DNA from: Pseudomonadota bacterium
GTDB lineage: Bacteria > Desulfobacterota > Desulfobacteria > Desulfobacterales > JAHIVH01
Assembly: GCA_018816735.1 (NCBI GenBank)
Contig: JAHIVH010000013.1
Location: forward strand, 185,024-249,023
Length of the DNA stretch: 64,000 nucleotides
Direction: 5' to 3'
The notes under the pieces were generated by a model. That model worked only from the letters and a program-made list of their open reading frames with translations, was not told the origin of the DNA and did not search any database. Positions within the stretch are counted from its first letter, which is position 1. Each line of letters opens with the position of its first letter. The translations under genes and the position numbers were made by a program. Positions 27,427-37,226 of this stretch are shown piece by piece.

Positions 27427-27449
27427 TCTGCCTGAATATATCAGGCAGA
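27427..27449 (+). repeat. 9-bp inverted repeat in the 5' leader of the Met-rich lipoprotein gene
   Basis: TCTGCCTGA (27427-27435), loop ATATA, TCAGGCAGA (27441-27449). It sits in the transcribed leader, 32 nt before the ATG and upstream of the AAAGGA ribosome site. It may be an mRNA-stabilising hairpin or an additional operator. Confidence 0.6.
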
Positions 27450-27481
27450 TCAGACAATAATTAACGAAAGGAAATAAGAGA

Positions 27482-28180
27482 ATGGAAAGCATGATGAAAA
27501 CACCAGAAAAAATTAGCAAACGTTTATTGCCCAAATCTTCTGCATTGTTTGCCTGTGTCGTTGCTTTTGGGGTGGTTATGATCGGATGCAGCGGCGGTGG
27601 CGGTAGCTCGACAGGGGGGGCTAACGACGATTCATCTATGGTTAATAGCGGCAAATTCAAAGACAGCCCGGTTGAAGGTCTGTTCTATCAAACAGCGACG
27701 CAATCCGGCATGACGGGTAAAGATGGCACATTCGCTTATATGGATGGGGAGATGGTGGCATTTTATGTTGGTGGTCTTAAGATTGGTGAAGCAGAAGGAA
27801 GTTCTGTAATGACACCGATAGATCTGGTTACCGGGGCTGTTGATGAAACCAATATGGCTGTCACAAATATCTGCCGTTTGCTTCAGACGCTCGATATAGA
27901 TGAAGATCCTGAAAATGGCATCACCATCACACCGGATACATCTGACACTATCACCGTCAGTTCGATGACCTTTATGATGAATTTTGATGACTTCGAGCAT
28001 CAGACAAATATGGTTCAAATGATGGAATCACTGATGGGCGTGACCGGTTTTGAAAATGGAAGAACAATGGTTTCAAGCGAACAGGCACAAGCACACATGA
28101 AAAGCACAATGATGAATATGGGGAACATGCGTGATCATATGATGACCGATGAAGATTCGAATAGCAGTGGATCAACTTAA
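27482..28180 (+). CDS. Met-rich lipoprotein, putative periplasmic metal-binding partner of the divergent two-component system
   Basis: A 232-residue lipoprotein: signal segment about 19-35, lipobox VVMIGCSGGGG with predicted lipidated Cys36. Residues about 60-165 form a beta domain of a type often seen in exported proteobacterial proteins (SPVEGLFYQTATQSGMTGKDGTFAY; VTNICRLLQTLD). The C-terminal 75 residues are strikingly Met-rich with several His (TFMMNF, NMVQMMESLMG, HMKSTMMNMGNMRDHMM), the composition of Cu(I)/Ag(I)-binding proteins. AAAGGA precedes the ATG. It is divergent from the sensor kinase and preceded by a sigma-54 promoter, mirroring zraP's position next to zraSR. Metal binding is inference from composition. 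Confidence 0.75.
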   Translation: MESMMKTPEKISKRLLPKSSALFACVVAFGVVMIGCSGGGGSSTGGANDDSSMVNSGKFKDSPVEGLFYQTATQSGMTGKDGTFAYMDGEMVAFYVGGLKIGEAEGSSVMTPIDLVTGAVDETNMAVTNICRLLQTLDIDEDPENGITITPDTSDTITVSSMTFMMNFDDFEHQTNMVQMMESLMGVTGFENGRTMVSSEQAQAHMKSTMMNMGNMRDHMMTDEDSNSSGST

Positions 28181-28328
28181 CAGTTATTCTGATGTTTTTC
28201 GAATGCCTTCCTCAATCGGTTGGGCAGGCTCACATTCGTATTTTCGTTTTACGTTACCTTTATTGTTTTATTCAGAAAACAGCGACCAGCAGGAATACAT
28301 CAATCCGGAAGCAAGAGTCGAGTTTATA

Positions 28329-28366
28329 ACATAACACCCACGACTTTCATACAGTGGGTGTTATGT
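28329..28366. repeat. Perfect 13-bp inverted repeat between convergent genes
   Basis: ACATAACACCCAC (28329-28341) pairs with GTGGGTGTTATGT (28354-28366) across a 12-nt loop. It lies between the convergent stops at 28180 and 28373, so a bidirectional transcription stop is likely, although no good U-run directly follows on either strand. Confidence 0.65.
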
Positions 28367-28372
28367 AAAAAG

Positions 28373-28900
28373 TTATTTTTTAAACTTTTTCCGAGATACA
28401 AGGCCCACAAGGCCTGTCCCAAGAAGCAGCATCGTGGCAGGTTCCGGGACCGGCGCACTATTTATTTCACTTACAACCAAATGGGCTGCCTGATTTGTAC
28501 CGAATAACACCGTGTCATAAGATCCAACCGAGCCAAAAGCACCACCGTCAAAATAGTAATATATGGATGAATCAAAACCATCAAAGCGCCCGCCAAATCC
28601 TATCATGTTGTATGGACTGTATCCAAAATTAAAGGATACATCGCCTAATGTTATTGCAGGATTAATTCCATTGATGAAGCCGCTGTCTAACTGGGACGGA
28701 TTGAACGTCGTATCGAAAGTAATGAAGTCCGATACGGTTAGCGTAAATGCACCTGATATACTTCCATAAACATTATCATTCTCATCATCATAAAATGAGG
28801 AATAAGCCTCAAAACTATACATAATACTGGCATTTGCCATACCAGTCCCCATTAATAAAAACAGGCCAATTACCAAAACTGCTAAAATTTTGTTTTTCAT
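28373..28900 (-). CDS. PEP-CTERM sorting-signal exported protein
   Basis: A 175-residue secreted protein with signal peptide (about 1-25, GTGMANAS) and a C-terminal tripartite PEP-CTERM tail: VPEPATM, a hydrophobic helix, then the basic end SRKKFKK. Such proteins are processed by an exosortase, usually together with exopolysaccharide production. The middle (about 26-145) is rich in Ser, Tyr, Phe, Asp and Gly with no catalytic motif, consistent with an extracellular matrix or surface component. No exosortase gene is in the window. It is flanked by a convergent lipoprotein gene and by the MalT/BTAD regulator on the same strand. Confidence 0.85.
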   Translation of the reverse strand: MKNKILAVLVIGLFLLMGTGMANASIMYSFEAYSSFYDDENDNVYGSISGAFTLTVSDFITFDTTFNPSQLDSGFINGINPAITLGDVSFNFGYSPYNMIGFGGRFDGFDSSIYYYFDGGAFGSVGSYDTVLFGTNQAAHLVVSEINSAPVPEPATMLLLGTGLVGLVSRKKFKK

Positions 28901-29083
28901 TTTAATTTATTCCTTTTTTAGTCATTGAAATCAGTTACGCAATTCCTGTCAACGGGTTAATTGACAAGTTTATTTCCCAAACAAATTATGCGTAAAATAT
29001 ATTTCTAATCAATCGAATGCCAACATACAACGGCACCACCCACAGATGGCTTACGGATTGACAGAAAAAAAATGGGGGGTGTT

Positions 29084-32000
29084 TTATCGTTTGTTCAGAA
29101 CAGAGGTATAAATGGCCTCGGTGGCCTCGGAAGGGGTGATGCCCAGGTGGTCTTTGAGGAGTCGGCGACAGGTATGATAGGTCTTGACGGCCTCGGCCCG
29201 GTGGCCGAGCTCCCGGCAGCAGACCATGCACCGCTGATAAAAGGACTCGGCCAAACCGTCTGTCTCGATTCCCTTTGAATAAAAATCCATCGCCTTTTCC
29301 CATTGTCCAAGGGATTCATAATGACGGCCGGCTCTCATCAAGATTCGCAGCATGTGGTTGTTCAGTAGGTCACGGCGGGGTGAGGACCATGAAAGACCGG
29401 TATCCCCCGGAAGAAAAGACCCGTTGTATATTCGGAGGGCTTGCTCGCAAATCCCCGCAAAAGTGTCACCCGCCATTGTGACCACAGACTTCATGACAGG
29501 TTCCAGCACCAGACTGTCTACCCAGCACCGGAGATGATCAAGTCCAAGCTGCCCGGCGCTGCATGTGATGATTTCTTCTCGGCCCAGGAGTTTGCGTAAA
29601 CGGCTCAGGGTCACCTCAAAGGACTTACGCGCGAGATCTCCCTCTGCGTCCGGCCACAGCGCATCGGTCAGATGCTCTACCGGTACATGTGAACCACCCA
29701 TGGCAATGATAGCCTTGAGCATTTCCAGGGGTTTTTTCTGTACCTTGCCGGAAAACACAAGAGGGGCGCCATCCCTGACTATTTCGAAGCGTCCAAGGGT
29801 GTATATTTTGACAGGCCAGGGCCAATCCTCAAGGGCAAGAACGACAGTGACCCTCTCAACGGGAGGCGTGAACCCGCGCCTGAGGATAATTTCCTTGACG
29901 TATTCTTTCTCGATCCCACCTTCAAAGGCCTTTACGCATAAACGGGCGGTAATTCCGGGATGATCGTCCGTGCAAAACACATAACCGGATTTTCTGGCAA
30001 GGATCAGGGATTCCCGCAGGGCTTTCCAGCCTCCTTCCTCGTCGCCCCATTCAAACGCGAAATGGGCTTGATGATAAAGGGCGAACATCCGGAGCCATTG
30101 GCTTGCGTGGATGTCGGCCATTTCAAGAACCTCTTCCAGATTCAGCCATGCCTCGTTTTTTTTTCCAAGAAGATGAAAGGCCAGGGCTTTTCTGAGAAGA
30201 CACATTCCGTAACCGAAGGGAGAGTTAAGGGACCGGGCCAGATGATACAATTCATCGGCCTGAGCCAGGGCCTTTTCCGGTTCATCGCTTATAAGCGCTT
30301 CCCGAGTGCTGTACATAAGGAAAGCCGCCCGCCCGTGACGGGACAGACATGCGTCTGAAGAAAGAAGATCCCCAAGGACACGTCTCGCCCCTTTGATATC
30401 CATCGCATCCAGAAGACTTGTGACCTTGGTGATCATGAATACAAAATCAAAAAACAGGATGCCATGCTTTCGTGAAAGTTCAAGACCCTCGTTAGCCGAT
30501 TCGATACACTTTTCGGTCATCCCGGAAAGCTGATAATACGAGTTCTCCACCCGTTTCGACGTGATCACCACCATGGGGTGGGCATCCCGCTGACGGGCCA
30601 TGCGTTTCAGTTCCGCTTCTGCCCTCCTGATCGAGGGCAGTCCGCTTCTCATGGCCCCGAACCAGAAAAGCTGGTGAAGCGCATTTGCCTTGGGAATAAT
30701 CGAGGCAGGGCTTTCATCAAGCCTGTAGACCCGTTCGACCCATTCATCCGCTTCAGGATGAATGATCTCTCTCAGCCCTAAAGCCGCCATCATTCCCGAT
30801 GTCACCCAGGCCTCGATTCCCGGGGCTGGAAAAGAACCGGCCTCACGGCAAAGGTCATTCACCACCGTAAACCAGTGGTCAAGGGGTTTATAATCTTCCG
30901 TGCCGATGTAAATGGCATTCATGGCAGCGGAAGCGGAAAGAAGTGCACCCATGGAGTCATCACCTTTGCTGAACAAACCGTATGCCTTTTCGAACAGCGG
31001 CTTGGCCTGAAGCGGTAAAAACGTGAGAAGACTCATCCCTTTCCAGTAAAGAAGCCAGGGATTGCCTGAAAGAATCTCTTCAGGGATATCTGCTATCCAT
31101 CGCTGCAAGGGGACGAAGCGGCCCTGGGCAACCATATCTTTTCCGTGAGCAAGAACGATTCCGACAATTCCTTCCCAGTCACCGATATCCCTGAGCAGGT
31201 CCACGGCCTTATCGGTCTGACCTGACTGTTCCAGAATAACGGCGGCAGAACGTCTTACGACTGTCTGCTCCGAAGGTGAAAATTCCTCTCCGGCACGTGA
31301 GAGCAGAAATTCGCGGTAAAGGGGATGGTATTCGTATGAAGGCAACGGGTCAAAACGTTCAGAAATGAAGCAATTACAACTGACCATATCCGACAGAATC
31401 CTGCCGGTGAAAGCCTCTCCCGACAATTCACAAGCCATGGCGGTCGTCATTTTCGAAAGGTATGCCGTCTTCAGCATTAAGGATCGGGTTTTCTCATCCA
31501 GTCCGTTGAAAACCTCCTGGGCGAAATAGGTGAAGATTTCTTCTCTGGAGGATGTCCCTATCACTTTCAATAGCTGGTTTTTCCGTTTCATGGCCTCGGT
31601 CATGAGCGTTAAACCCGCCACCCAACCCCCGGCCATTTTCTGAATCTCGCGGATCGTCTCATCATCGAGCACACCCGGCATCCTCATCCGGATAATTTCC
31701 TTCGACTCTTCTTCCATCAGCTTCATTTCCTCCCATCCAAGCATGTCCATCATCATGCCGGCCTTCAGACGGATAAATGCGCGATGGGGTTCATTCCTGC
31801 TGATCACAACGGCATGGATTCCCGAAGGAATCATTGAAAAAGCATGAAGCATCACCTCGTGAAGCGTGGAATCGGAAGGGATTTCATGGTAATTGTCGAA
31901 GACGATCAGACCGGGTTTTTTTAAGCGGTTGAATAGTGCCTCAAAATAACGCAAGGTAAAGGCCTTGATACCCATAAGGTACTCGGGGGTAAACAGGGGC

Positions 32001-32269
32001 AGTGCCTTCTTCCGTCTCGGCGCAGCCTTTTTTCCGGCCTCGCCCATATAGTAAAAGAATGTGGCCAGATCCGTGTCACCCGCATCCATCTGGTACCAAA
32101 GACACGGAATCTTGCCCTCCTGGATATAGCTCCCCACAAGGGTGGTCTTACCCGATCCTGCCGGAGCGCTGAGCCATGTCACTTGTTTCTTCCGAAGCTC
32201 ACCCATCCGCCGGAACAGACGATGCCTTATATATTCTCCGTCAGGTATGGGACGGCTGATCTTAATCAT
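29084..32269 (-). CDS. MalT-like ATPase with C-terminal BTAD (transcriptional activator) domain
   Basis: A 1061-residue STAND-class regulator. N-terminal NTPase with Walker A SAPAGSGKTTLVG (near 39-51) and Walker B GLIVFDNYHEI; a winged-helix/helical arm; a long TPR-like superhelix (about 340-800); then a winged-helix DNA-binding/BTAD module at the C terminus (about 815-1060: IYTLGRFEIVRDG, SHVPVEHLTDALWPDAEGDLARKSFEVTLSRLRKLLG, and the BTAD TPRs ending DHLGITPSEAT). The output is OmpR-like winged helix plus BTAD, not a LuxR HTH. GC content and codon choice are visibly higher than in neighbours, suggesting acquisition. The inducer and target are unknown; the adjacent PEP-CTERM gene is one candidate. 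Confidence 0.83.
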   Translation of the reverse strand: MIKISRPIPDGEYIRHRLFRRMGELRKKQVTWLSAPAGSGKTTLVGSYIQEGKIPCLWYQMDAGDTDLATFFYYMGEAGKKAAPRRKKALPLFTPEYLMGIKAFTLRYFEALFNRLKKPGLIVFDNYHEIPSDSTLHEVMLHAFSMIPSGIHAVVISRNEPHRAFIRLKAGMMMDMLGWEEMKLMEEESKEIIRMRMPGVLDDETIREIQKMAGGWVAGLTLMTEAMKRKNQLLKVIGTSSREEIFTYFAQEVFNGLDEKTRSLMLKTAYLSKMTTAMACELSGEAFTGRILSDMVSCNCFISERFDPLPSYEYHPLYREFLLSRAGEEFSPSEQTVVRRSAAVILEQSGQTDKAVDLLRDIGDWEGIVGIVLAHGKDMVAQGRFVPLQRWIADIPEEILSGNPWLLYWKGMSLLTFLPLQAKPLFEKAYGLFSKGDDSMGALLSASAAMNAIYIGTEDYKPLDHWFTVVNDLCREAGSFPAPGIEAWVTSGMMAALGLREIIHPEADEWVERVYRLDESPASIIPKANALHQLFWFGAMRSGLPSIRRAEAELKRMARQRDAHPMVVITSKRVENSYYQLSGMTEKCIESANEGLELSRKHGILFFDFVFMITKVTSLLDAMDIKGARRVLGDLLSSDACLSRHGRAAFLMYSTREALISDEPEKALAQADELYHLARSLNSPFGYGMCLLRKALAFHLLGKKNEAWLNLEEVLEMADIHASQWLRMFALYHQAHFAFEWGDEEGGWKALRESLILARKSGYVFCTDDHPGITARLCVKAFEGGIEKEYVKEIILRRGFTPPVERVTVVLALEDWPWPVKIYTLGRFEIVRDGAPLVFSGKVQKKPLEMLKAIIAMGGSHVPVEHLTDALWPDAEGDLARKSFEVTLSRLRKLLGREEIITCSAGQLGLDHLRCWVDSLVLEPVMKSVVTMAGDTFAGICEQALRIYNGSFLPGDTGLSWSSPRRDLLNNHMLRILMRAGRHYESLGQWEKAMDFYSKGIETDGLAESFYQRCMVCCRELGHRAEAVKTYHTCRRLLKDHLGITPSEATEAIYTSVLNKR

Positions 32270-32417
32270 GGATTTTAAAAGTCCTCACCGGTTCGTCTGT
32301 TCATAAAGGGTACGCCCCTAATAATACTGGCATGACTGCAAGCATTGCAAGATGATTTTAAAATGTATTTTATGCATTATGCATATGATATATCTTTATG
32401 ACACTTGTTTTTAGCAG

Positions 32418-35400
32418 TTACGCTTTTCCGACCCGCCCTTTTTTCCACATCAGGTAGATTACGGGGTAGATCAGAAGTTCCATGAGGACGGATGAGATGA
32501 CGCCGCCAATCATGGGGGCAGCGATGCGTTTCATGACATCGGCTCCGGCGCCATGACTCCACATGATGGGGACAAGGCCCGCAATAATGACTGAGGCTGT
32601 CATGATTTTGGGGCGAACCCTCTGGACAGCGCCATTGTGGATGGCCTGCTTCAGGTCTGACAAGGTTTTCATCAGGCCCTTTCCTTTCTGTTCTTCATAG
32701 GCGATATCCAGGTACAACAGCATGACGACGCCGGTTTCAGCGTCAAGTCCTGCAAGGGCGATGATGCCAACCCACACCGCGATGCTGAGGTTGTACCCCA
32801 GAAGATAGAGTATCCAGAATGCGCCGATCAGGGAGAAGGGGACAGCCATGAACACAATGGCGACCTTGGCCAGGGACCGGGTGTTCAGATAAATAATGAC
32901 AAAGATAATGAACAGGGTCATGGGAATGACGAGCATCAGGCGTTTTTCCGCCCGTTGCATGTATTCGAACTGACCGCTCCAGATCAGGGAGTAGCCGGCG
33001 GGCAGTTTCAACTGTGTATGGATGGCGTTTTTCGCCCGCTTGATGTAGGAGCCGATGTCACTGTCCTTGAGATCCACAAAGACCCATGAATTGGGCCGTG
33101 AGTCTTCGCTTCGGATCACCATGGGCTCTTTTGTAAGAGAGAGCGTGGCGATCTGCCCTATGGGAACCTGCTGGCCGGTGGGGGTGGGAATCAGAACCCG
33201 TCTAAGGGACTCGATATTGTCCCTCAGTTCCCGGCTGTAACGAAGATTCACAGGGTAGCGTTCCAGTCCTTCCACGGTGGACGTGATGCTCATGCCACCT
33301 ATGGCGACCTGGATCACTTTTTCAACGTCTCCCACGGTCAGCCCGTAACGTGCCGCTTCCTTCCGGTTGATTTCAAAGTCCAGGTAATTCCCGCCAACGG
33401 TTCTTTCGGCAAAAGCAGATAGTGTCCCAGGAACGTTTCTAAGAATTTCTTCCACCTGTTTTCCAATGGATTCAAGAACCATGAGATCAGGGCCGGAGAT
33501 TTTTACACCAACAGGTGTTTTTATGCCGGTGCTCAGCATGTCCACCCGTGTTTTTATGGGCATGGTCCAGGCGTTGGTCAAACCGGGAATCTTGATGGCG
33601 TTGTCCATATCCTCGATCAGTTTTTCCACGGTCATTCCGGGAGGCCATTCGCTTTCAGGCTTCAGCATGATGGTTGTTTCCATCATGTCCAGCCCGGCCG
33701 GGTCTGTGGCGGTTTCGGCGCGTCCGATTTTTCCGAATACTCTCTCAACTTCCGGGAACTGTTTGATCATCCGGTCTGTCTGCTGAAGCAGTTCCCGCGC
33801 TTTGGTGATGGATATTCCGGGCATGGTGGTGGGCATGTACAACAGATCCCCTTCGTACAGGGGCGGCATGAATTCCGAACCGATGTGCATGTAGGGGTAC
33901 AACGTGATCATCATCGAGATAACCATGAATAAAATCATAGTCTTAGGGAATTTCAATATGAAATCAGCCACAGGATGATACAGGGATATGAGCAGTCTGT
34001 TTAAGGGGTTCCTGGCTTCGGGTATGATTTTTCCCTTGAGTGAAAAACCCATGAGGATCGGCACAATGGTCACGGAAAGGAGGGCTGCCGCTGCCATGGA
34101 ATAGGTCTTGGTAAAAGCCAGAGGCTTGAACAATCTTCCTTCCTGGGCTTCCAGGGTAAAGACAGGGATGAAGGACACCGTGATGACCAGGAGGGAATAA
34201 AAAAGAGGCGGCCCCACTTCCTTGGACGATTCCAGAATGAGTTGCCACCGGTCCCGCTGCTGGTCAGGGGGCTTCAACGATTCGTGTTCAATGTGTTTAT
34301 GGGCGTTTTCAATCATGATGATGGCCGCGTCCACCATGGCTCCGATGGCAATGGCGATGCCGCCCAGAGACATGATATTGGCATTTATTCCCTGGAATTT
34401 CATGATGATGAACGCGATCAGGATGGCGGTGGGTAATGTAAATACAGCCACCAGGGCGCTTCTGATATGCATCAAAAAAAGAGCACATACCAGGGCGACC
34501 ACGATGATTTCTTCGATGAGTTTGCTTTTCAGGGTTTCAATGGCGCGAAGGATCAGGCCTGAACGGTCATAGGCGGTTTCGATTGTAACATCATCCGGAA
34601 GACCGGATTTCAGTTCCTCTATTGTCAGTTTGACCTTGTTGATCACATCAAGGGCGTTCTCGCCATACCTCATGATCACAATGCCGCCCACGGCTTCACC
34701 TTCACCGTTACTTTCCGCAATGCCTCGTCTCATCATGGGGCCTACCGTGACATCTGCGATATCACCCAGATACAACGGCGTGCCCCTTTCTTTGTCCACC
34801 ATGATCGGGATATCCCGGATATCTTCCTCGGATTTGATATATCCCAGACCCCGGATCATGAATTCCGTTTCACCCATCTCGATGATTTCACCGCCCACAT
34901 CGTTATTGGAGTTCTTGACAGCCATTTCGATCATGGAGATCGGTATGTTGTAGGCAAGGAGTTTTGACGGATCGACTGTGATCTGGTACTGTTTGACAAA
35001 GCCTCCCACGCTGGCGACCTCAGAAACCCCTTCAACGGCTGAAAGGCCGTATTTCATATACCAGTCCTGGATGGACCGCAATTCCTGAAGGGACCGTGTG
35101 TTTGAGGCCAGGGTGTATTCATACACCCAGCCCACGCCGGTTGCATCCGGCCCCAGGCTAGGAACAACATTGGATGGCAGGCGTTTTGTAGCGGAATTCA
35201 GGTATTCCAAGACCCTGCTTCTGGCCCAGTAGATATCGGTCCCATCCTCAAAAATAACGTAAACCAGGGAATAACCGAAAAAGGAATAGCCCCGGACGAC
35301 TTTTGCAAAAGGAACGGAAACCATGGCGGTTGTCAGGGGATAGGTGACCTGGTCTTCCACAATTCGGGGGGACTGGCCCTGAAATTCGGTGTAAATGATG

Positions 35401-35540
35401 ACCTGGGCGTCGCTCAGATCAGGAATCGCATCAATGGGGATCGTGAGCAGGGAATATAGACCCCAGCCAATTAAAAAAACAGTGGCCAGAATAACCATGA
35501 ATTTGTTTTTGATGGATCCTTCGATGATTTTTTTTAACAT
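32418..35540 (-). CDS. cusA: Heavy-metal efflux RND transporter, CusA/CzcA family (copy 1)
   Basis: A 1040-residue inner-membrane proton-driven pump. It begins KNKFMVILATVFLIGWGLYSL (TM1) followed by the HME-RND signature IDAIPDLSDAQVIIYTEFQGQSP. TM4 carries GAMVDAAIIMIENAHKH with the proton-relay Asp, and the C-terminal half has ALAGLDAETGVVMLLYLD. Met-rich periplasmic segments (TDPAGLDMMETTIMLKP; RVDMLSTGIKTPVGVK) suit Cu(I)/Ag(I) relay. It is the last gene of the minus-strand set selenoprotein-cusC-cusB-cusA. Length is normal for CusA. No sigma-54 site was found in front of this operon. Copper or silver substrate is by family and by the Met content; zinc/cobalt CzcA-type transport is less likely. 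Confidence 0.93.
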   Translation of the reverse strand: MLKKIIEGSIKNKFMVILATVFLIGWGLYSLLTIPIDAIPDLSDAQVIIYTEFQGQSPRIVEDQVTYPLTTAMVSVPFAKVVRGYSFFGYSLVYVIFEDGTDIYWARSRVLEYLNSATKRLPSNVVPSLGPDATGVGWVYEYTLASNTRSLQELRSIQDWYMKYGLSAVEGVSEVASVGGFVKQYQITVDPSKLLAYNIPISMIEMAVKNSNNDVGGEIIEMGETEFMIRGLGYIKSEEDIRDIPIMVDKERGTPLYLGDIADVTVGPMMRRGIAESNGEGEAVGGIVIMRYGENALDVINKVKLTIEELKSGLPDDVTIETAYDRSGLILRAIETLKSKLIEEIIVVALVCALFLMHIRSALVAVFTLPTAILIAFIIMKFQGINANIMSLGGIAIAIGAMVDAAIIMIENAHKHIEHESLKPPDQQRDRWQLILESSKEVGPPLFYSLLVITVSFIPVFTLEAQEGRLFKPLAFTKTYSMAAAALLSVTIVPILMGFSLKGKIIPEARNPLNRLLISLYHPVADFILKFPKTMILFMVISMMITLYPYMHIGSEFMPPLYEGDLLYMPTTMPGISITKARELLQQTDRMIKQFPEVERVFGKIGRAETATDPAGLDMMETTIMLKPESEWPPGMTVEKLIEDMDNAIKIPGLTNAWTMPIKTRVDMLSTGIKTPVGVKISGPDLMVLESIGKQVEEILRNVPGTLSAFAERTVGGNYLDFEINRKEAARYGLTVGDVEKVIQVAIGGMSITSTVEGLERYPVNLRYSRELRDNIESLRRVLIPTPTGQQVPIGQIATLSLTKEPMVIRSEDSRPNSWVFVDLKDSDIGSYIKRAKNAIHTQLKLPAGYSLIWSGQFEYMQRAEKRLMLVIPMTLFIIFVIIYLNTRSLAKVAIVFMAVPFSLIGAFWILYLLGYNLSIAVWVGIIALAGLDAETGVVMLLYLDIAYEEQKGKGLMKTLSDLKQAIHNGAVQRVRPKIMTASVIIAGLVPIMWSHGAGADVMKRIAAPMIGGVISSVLMELLIYPVIYLMWKKGRVGKA

Positions 35541-35612
35541 GGCTTTTTCCGTTTTTCGCTTGTCACATCAAGCAAGAACAGGGTTATCAAAATGACCGGG
35601 GAATAAATCGAT

Positions 35613-37215
35613 TTATTTTTTCGGGACCAGCGTCATGCCGCAGAGCGGGCAGCTTCCTGGTTTATCTCTAATGATCTGGGGATGCATGACGCAGGTGTAC
35701 GGGACAGAATCTGATTTTATAATCGATTTTTCCGGTTTTTTATCATCCGGCTTCATATTGGTCATGGTGTCCATTGCAGATGTCGACACTTTATCTTCTT
35801 TTTTCACAGGCGCATCTTTTTTATCCATGCTCATGGCCGCCTGATCCGTGATAGGCGGTTTTGTCATGCCAGACACAGCGGCTTTTAAATTGCTTTCAGA
35901 ATCGATGAGGAACTGGGCGGATGTGACCAGTTTTTCTCCTTCATGCAGTCCGCCAAGGACTTGAATAAATCCGTCGGCTGTCACACCGGCTTTTATGTCA
36001 CGGGGCTCGAAATATCCGCCGCCCAATGCCACCACAGCCACGTATCGCGATCCTGAGCGGATGATCGCCTGCTCCGGCACGGCAATGGCGTCAACAGCGA
36101 TGAGAGAGTCGATATTCACCGAAGCGAACATGCCGGGTTTCAAATCGAAGTCCGGGGTGTTCGCCAGTTCGATACGCACTTTTGCTGTCCGGGTATCCAT
36201 GTTCAAGTAGGGGTAGATGTAAACTGCTTTTCCCTTAAAGGTTTTTCCGGGCATGTAAGACAGCTCGACATCCGCGGACTGGCCGGTCCTGATCCAGCTC
36301 AGATCGGACTGGAAGATATCCGTTGATACCCATACCTTTGAAAGGTCGGCTATTTTGTAGAGCGGCATTCCGGCTTCCACTCTCTGGCCGGAGGTCACCA
36401 TTTTTTCAAGCACGATCCCCCTTGCCGGTGATGTCATTTTCACGGTCCGTTCGGGCTTGCCCCGTCTGACCAGGGCTTCGATTTCATTGTCGGGAACGTC
36501 CCAGTATTTGAGCCGGCGCAGCACGCTTTCCACCATATCCTTCCCTTCGTTTTTGACTTCGTCAAGGGTGCTCTCCTGCATTTTGTTCTGGTATTTAAGG
36601 GCGGTCAGATATTCTTCCTGGGCGCTGACCAGATCAGGGCTGTAAATGGTGAGAAGGGTGTCGTTTTTCTGAACGCTCTGTCCGGTTGTATCCACATGGA
36701 GCGTTTCTATCCAGCCCATGAATTTCGGGGTGATGGTGTATAGTCTGGATTCATCTACCTCAACCACCCCGGAAGTCCGAATGGTTTTTGTCAGTTTTCT
36801 TCGGGAAATGTCTTCAGTCCTAACACCGATACTCTGAATGATGGCCGGATCGACATGGATGCCCTTTACGTTTTTTTCCCCTTCATAAACCGGGACAAGA
36901 TCCATGCCGCAATCCGGTGCTTTTCCGGGTTTGTCCGATGTATACCAGGGATGCATGGGGGCCACGTAATACGCGATTTTGCCCTTGGTGTCCCCGGCGC
37001 TTTTTTCCTCATACACCGGAACATAATCCATGCCGTCCGGCGCTTTTTTGGGAATAGGGGATGTCATCTCCGGGTTCATGGGGTCCCGGTAGAACAGAAC
37101 TTTTTTTGGCTTCCTTTTTTGGGGCTATCAGTCCGGGATGGGTGTGAAGAAGATAAACGCCTGCCGCAAAACCGGCAAGGGCGAAGAAGAATGCAGTCAT
37201 CCATATTTTTTTCAT
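35613..37215 (-). CDS. cusB: RND periplasmic adaptor CusB with three heavy-metal-binding motifs; +1 frameshift in an A7 tract
   Basis: Read in two frames: 37215 to about 37101 gives the membrane anchor MKKIWMTAFFFALAGFAAGVY and a Lys-rich linker; the rest (open from 37107, first ATG 37079) continues VLFYRDPMNPEMTSPIPKK and the whole adaptor. The shift is +1 within seven A (minus strand of T7 at 37101-37107): A6 would restore one frame. The adaptor has two N-terminal metal-binding repeats (DPMNPEMTS...GMDYVPVY; APMHPWYTS...CGMDLVPVYEG), barrel-sandwich/lipoyl and beta-barrel domains, and a third metal motif at the C terminus (CVMHPQIIRDKPGSCPLCGM). It links CusA to CusC in the periplasm. Sequencing error, real mutation or transcriptional slippage are all possible. 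Confidence 0.83.
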
Positions 37216-37226
37216 GATAACCTCAA

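Noticed and set aside
28220..28507. 95-codon plus-strand ORF downstream of the Met-rich lipoprotein
   Set aside because: It crosses the inverted repeat and the PEP-CTERM gene on the other strand; no ribosome site or homology.
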